Assembly: GCA_035546295.1 (NCBI GenBank)
Contig: DATKBT010000173.1
Span: 1-28,420 of the forward strand
Source: DATKBT01 sp035546295
GTDB lineage: Bacteria; Acidobacteriota; Thermoanaerobaculia; Multivoradales; Multivoraceae
Direction of reading: 5' to 3'
DNA length: 28,420 nt
A program made the position numbers and the translations under genes. Below the pieces are notes generated by a model. It was not told the DNA's origin. It saw only the letters and a list, made by a program, of their open reading frames with translations, and made no database searches. The stretch's first letter is position 1. Each line of letters begins with the position of its first letter. Of this stretch, positions 25,318-28,420 are shown piece after piece.

Positions 25318-26454
25318 ATGGTCCGCTACGTCCGCGAACGCCATCTGCGCATGGAGAGCGCATTGGGTCTGGTTCTGACGCTCCTGCTGCTCGCGCCGGC
25401 GACGGCGATCGCGCAGGCGGGATCGGTGGACGTCCCGCGCATGCCCGACGGCCGCCCGGATCTGAGCGGCACCTACGACGCGGCGACCCTGACGCCGCTC
25501 CAGCGCCCGCCCGAGCTCGGCGACAAGCTCACCTTGACCGACGAAGAGGCGGCCGAGATCGCCGAACAGATGCGACGCCGGCGCGAGCTCGAGAACCGGC
25601 CGACAAATCCGAACCGGGGCGCTCCTCCCGAAGGGGGAGTCGACGAGACGCTCGGCGGAAACGAGGCCTCGGGCGCTGCGGGGCGCGTCGGCGGCTACAA
25701 CAACTTCTGGGTCGACCCGGGCGACGGAGCCTTCAAGATCGACGGCAAGTGGCGGACCTCGATCATCGTCGACCCCGAGAACGGCCGCTATCCGCCGAGG
25801 GTCGCGCGCCCGAACGCGCCCGGTGCCTCGGGGCGCAGCCTCCGGCGGCCGAACGACGGCACCGCGTACTGGCTCGAGTCCGACGGCCCCGGTCCCTACG
25901 ACGGTCCCGAGTCGCTGGGGATCTCGGAGCGCTGCATCCTGGGCTTCACCGGGGCGGCGCCCACCTTTCCCAGCCTCTACAACAACTTCAAGCGGATCGT
26001 GCAGGCCGAGGATCACGTGATGATCCTCGTCGAGATGGTCCACGACGCGCGGATCGTGCGCCTGAACTCCGAGCATCCGCCCGCCGACCAGAGGTTCTGG
26101 CTCGGTGACTCGATCGGCTGGTGGGAGGGGGACACGCTGGTGGTCGACACCACCAACTTCCATCCCGAGGCGGCGCCGCGCGGAGGCTCCGAGAACATGC
26201 ACCTCGTCGAGCGCTTCACCAAGCTTCCCGAAGGCGACGTGGTCTATCGGTTCACCGTCGACGACCCGACGGTGTGGACCGCGCCCTGGACCGGCGAGTA
26301 CCTCTGGCGGACGAGCGACGAGCAGGTGTACGAGTACGCCTGCCACGAGGGCAACTACGCGATGGAGGGGATCCTCAAGGGAGCGCGGCTGCTCGAGGCG
26401 GAGTGGCTGGAGAAGAACACGGCGAAGAAGGCCGACTCGGACAGCGACCACTGA
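25318..26454 (+). CDS. Exported conserved protein of unknown function
   Basis: A 378-residue protein with a signal peptide (LGLVLTLLLLAPATAIAQA). The mature part belongs to a conserved secreted family widely annotated as hypothetical in Acidobacteriota and Proteobacteria: PRMPDGRPDLSGTYD near the N-terminus, FWVDPG, SLGISERCILGF, PSLYNNFKRIVQ, VEMVHDARIVRLN, HPPADQRFWLGDSIGWW, EGDTLVVDTTNF, HLVERFT and EYACHEGNYAMEGIL. No catalytic motif is known to me. The many Trp and Asp/Asn residues suggest a beta-rich fold with a binding surface. The ATG has a strong GGAGAGGAGG at 25301-25310. It is a single gene, convergent with the monooxygenase-like gene. Confidence 0.8.
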   Translation: MVRYVRERHLRMESALGLVLTLLLLAPATAIAQAGSVDVPRMPDGRPDLSGTYDAATLTPLQRPPELGDKLTLTDEEAAEIAEQMRRRRELENRPTNPNRGAPPEGGVDETLGGNEASGAAGRVGGYNNFWVDPGDGAFKIDGKWRTSIIVDPENGRYPPRVARPNAPGASGRSLRRPNDGTAYWLESDGPGPYDGPESLGISERCILGFTGAAPTFPSLYNNFKRIVQAEDHVMILVEMVHDARIVRLNSEHPPADQRFWLGDSIGWWEGDTLVVDTTNFHPEAAPRGGSENMHLVERFTKLPEGDVVYRFTVDDPTVWTAPWTGEYLWRTSDEQVYEYACHEGNYAMEGILKGARLLEAEWLEKNTAKKADSDSDH

Positions 26455-26493
26455 CGCCCTCGCGGCGAAAGGCGAGCCTTCCGCTGGCCTCGC

Positions 26494-27759
26494 TCAGGCG
26501 GTGGCCGCCAGGGCAGCTTTCTGGTCGGCTACGCCGAGATGGGCGGCCAGGTGAGCGCTCAGGAAGCGGGCGTCGTCCTCGACACCGTGGATGAAGCTCG
26601 ACTTGCGCTTGCGCAGGAAGGTGAGGCCGAGCGCGTAGAGACCCGGGTCCACGACTCCGCCGTCGTGTCTCAGCCTGCCCTTGCGGTCGAGGACCGGCAC
26701 GTCGAGCCAGCTGTAGTCGGGGCGGAAGCCGGTGGCCCAGAGGACCGATCGGATCTCGCCGCTCCGCAGGTCCAAGCCGAGCTTGGGCGACTCGGGGAGG
26801 CGGGTCGGCTCCCACCCCTCGGGCGGATCGGTCGGAACCTCGGCGCCGCTCGCGCGCGCCCACTCTTCGAATCTCTCGAAGAGCCGGTCCATCTTCAGAT
26901 CGGCGAGAGCCACGACGTTCTTGAGCGAGCCCGAGAACTGAGCCTGGCCGTCGCGGATCCCGGCCAGCCGGCCGACGACCTCGACGCCGGCGTCCACGAG
27001 CGTGTTGAGATCGAGGGTCGAGCGCTCCGGCGTGCCGACGAGCTGCGGCGAAGGGACCTTGCGCGCCCGGACCAGGTCGTCGACCTCGGTATAGCTCTCG
27101 TCGAGGATGCCGGCGGCGTCCATCCACCACTGGATGTCGCGTCCCCGGTAGAGCCGCGGAAGGCGAACGTGCTCGCCGACCGAGAGAATGACCGGGCGGC
27201 CGGAGGCCTGGATCTCCTGTGCGAGCTGGACGCCGGTGGCGGAGGCGCCGATCACCAGCACGCCGCCCTCGGGCAGATCGCTCGGACGGCGGTAATCCAT
27301 CGGCGTGAAGGACTCGATGCCGTCCGGCAGCGCCTCGCTGACCGCCGGGACCACGGGCAGGCTGTTGCCTCCGCTCGCCAGGACGACGCCCTGGCAGCGC
27401 AGCCCGCCGCGGTCGGTGGCGACCTCGTAGCCGTCGTCGGTCCGACCGACGCGGGTGACTCTGCAGTGCGTCCGAACCGGCGCGCGGACGACCTCGGCGT
27501 ACGTCGAGACGAAGTCGACCACCTCCGGCATCGACATGAAGCCGTCGGGATCGGGGCCGTCGTACCGGTAGCCGGGAAGCCGGCTCTGCCAGTTGGGGGT
27601 CAGCAGGCGCAGGGAGTCCCAGCGCTCCTTGCGCCACGAGTTGGCCACCTCGCCGCGCTCGAGGACCAGGTGGTCGATGCCGAGCTCGCTCAGGCAGTGG
27701 CTCATCGCCAGTCCCGCCTGCCCGGCGCCGACGACGACCACGCGGGTCCTCTCGCTCAT
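26494..27759 (-). CDS. Flavin-containing monooxygenase-like FAD/NAD(P)H oxidoreductase
   Basis: A 421-residue cytoplasmic flavoprotein. FAD-binding Rossmann motif VVVVGAGQAGLAMS (GAGQAG at 11-16), NAD(P)H-binding motif VLVIGASATGVQLA (171-176), an intervening SWRKERWDSLRLLTPNW as in FMO/CzcO-type enzymes, and the late LWATGFRPDYSWL motif of the family. The second Gly-rich motif has GASATG, common in the CzcO-like group. Likely reactions are NADPH-dependent oxygenation of a small soft nucleophile or a Baeyer-Villiger-type step; the FxGxxxHxxx fingerprint of classical FMOs is not evident, so the activity is open. The ATG at 27759 is preceded by GAGGGAG at 27766-27772, inside the end of the OsmC-like gene, so the two are cotranscribed. 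Confidence 0.85.
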   Translation of the reverse strand: MSERTRVVVVGAGQAGLAMSHCLSELGIDHLVLERGEVANSWRKERWDSLRLLTPNWQSRLPGYRYDGPDPDGFMSMPEVVDFVSTYAEVVRAPVRTHCRVTRVGRTDDGYEVATDRGGLRCQGVVLASGGNSLPVVPAVSEALPDGIESFTPMDYRRPSDLPEGGVLVIGASATGVQLAQEIQASGRPVILSVGEHVRLPRLYRGRDIQWWMDAAGILDESYTEVDDLVRARKVPSPQLVGTPERSTLDLNTLVDAGVEVVGRLAGIRDGQAQFSGSLKNVVALADLKMDRLFERFEEWARASGAEVPTDPPEGWEPTRLPESPKLGLDLRSGEIRSVLWATGFRPDYSWLDVPVLDRKGRLRHDGGVVDPGLYALGLTFLRKRKSSFIHGVEDDARFLSAHLAAHLGVADQKAALAATA

Positions 27760-27772
27760 CGCAACAGCTCCC

Positions 27773-28327
27773 TCAGGCGACCGCGACCGTGACGTTGGTC
27801 GGGTTGGTGAGGATGTCGAACACCGCCGAGCGCTTCTGCGACTGCGCGACGAGCGCCTCGATGTCCTTGCGCGGGGCGTCGGCGTCGATGTGGAAGGTCA
27901 CCTTGACGTCGTTGAAGCCGTTGCGGACGTCGCTGTCGGCGCCCAGGATCCCGAGGATGTCCATCGCCCCCTCGAGCTTGGCCTCCACCGAGTTGAGCTG
28001 GATGTTGCGGTTCTGCGCGACCGCGGCCACGCCGGCGGTGAGGCAGCTGGCGAGGCCCACCAGGACGTACTCGACCGGGGTGGCGCCGTTGTCCTCGGAG
28101 GCGAAGACCTCGGGGTGGTCGGCGTCGAAGCTGAACTCGGTCTTGTGGCTCTGCTCGCCGCCGAGCCCGAAGAAGCCGGCCACGTTCGAGCGGCTGTGGG
28201 TGCCGTTGACCCACTTGCACGACGCCCGCCAGTTGAACTTGGCGCCTTCGGGCGCTTCGCTGAGCGCCTCGCGGGCTCCCAGCAGGGCTTCGACGTTGAC
28301 GCCGTTGTCGACCTTGGTCTGAGGCAT
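27773..28327 (-). CDS. OsmC-family protein
   Basis: A 184-residue member of the OsmC/Ohr superfamily, of the longer type with an N-terminal helix (VNVEALLGAREALSEAPEG). The helix motif FASEDNGATPVEYVLVGLASCLTAGV carries the first reactive cysteine (Cys95). The second cysteine, usually in a CPV-type motif, is replaced by Ser in SQKRSAVFDILTNPTNV, so the two-cysteine peroxidase cycle is not possible; this pattern occurs in a recognised subgroup. Another Cys is at position 37. The likely role is thiol-dependent reduction of organic peroxides or a related redox or binding function. The SD AAGGAG lies upstream of the ATG at 28327. It is the first gene of a two-gene operon with the monooxygenase-like enzyme, 13 bases apart, which suggests a joint role in redox or xenobiotic handling. 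Confidence 0.85.
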   Translation of the reverse strand: MPQTKVDNGVNVEALLGAREALSEAPEGAKFNWRASCKWVNGTHSRSNVAGFFGLGGEQSHKTEFSFDADHPEVFASEDNGATPVEYVLVGLASCLTAGVAAVAQNRNIQLNSVEAKLEGAMDILGILGADSDVRNGFNDVKVTFHIDADAPRKDIEALVAQSQKRSAVFDILTNPTNVTVAVA

Positions 28328-28420
28328 TGGTTTCTCTCCTTCTCGTGTCCAGTGGTTGCGATGACCGCCTTCTCCCAGTAGAACGACATCGGCCGGCGGG
28401 AGCCGCCAGACGATCTGCGC

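Noticed and set aside
26455..26493. AAGG-CGAG-CCTT stem between convergent genes as a terminator
   Set aside because: The stem is only 4-5 bp and no U-tract follows on either strand.

Overview
The window is GC-rich, densely packed bacterial DNA, read as a chromosomal segment of a Gram-negative bacterium. The best lineage clue is at the left edge: a PadR repressor overlapping an ADOP-type MacB-like permease, an arrangement strongly enriched in Acidobacteriota. A CadC-type winged-helix/AAA regulator, an M20 peptidase with a signal peptide, a secreted hypothetical family common in that phylum and an outer-membrane barrel with a CxxCH motif all fit. I therefore suggest Acidobacteriota or a close relative, by inference only; no rRNA or tRNA gene is present to confirm it.

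Layout, left to right. 1-726 (-): padR and the N-terminus of the ADOP permease, with a palindromic operator near 802-824. 978-3499 (+): a tungsten/molybdenum aldehyde:ferredoxin oxidoreductase followed by a MoaD/ThiS-like protein with a Gly-Gly tail. 3902-6802 (-): a large one-component regulator, divergent from an exported alpha/beta hydrolase (7012-8343, +) whose Shine-Dalgarno is buried in a strong inverted repeat. 8746-12794 (-): a four-gene unit of GntR regulator, ABC ATPase, ABC-2 permease with a C-terminal beta-propeller-like domain, and a small exported GspG-like protein. 12923-13626 (-): a VapBC-type toxin-antitoxin pair. 13756-14988 (-): an exported barrel protein with one heme-binding motif. 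15311-17089 (+): an SLC13 transporter with TrkA-C domains. 17376-17438: a nine-unit heptamer repeat. 17466-18764 (+): an exported M20 peptidase. 19158-23227 (+): an SbcD/SbcC-like nuclease pair. 23254-24659 (-): a sulfatase-superfamily lipoprotein broken by a one-base frameshift. 25318-26454 (+): a secreted protein of unknown function. 26494-28327 (-): an OsmC-like protein followed by a flavin monooxygenase-like enzyme.

There is no prophage, integron, CRISPR array or intact insertion sequence; it is a run of small independent transcription units. The features most worth a second look are: (i) the SbcC-like protein, which lacks a zinc hook, carries a small beta-rich domain between its coiled coils, and has in that same stretch a proline-rich insertion and several perfect DNA palindromes; (ii) the SD-sequestering hairpin with an in-frame upstream start before the hydrolase; (iii) the GntR-controlled ABC operon with a propeller-bearing permease and a lone pseudopilin-like protein; and (iv) several promoters whose -10 box lies so close to the start codon that leaderless mRNAs are predicted.
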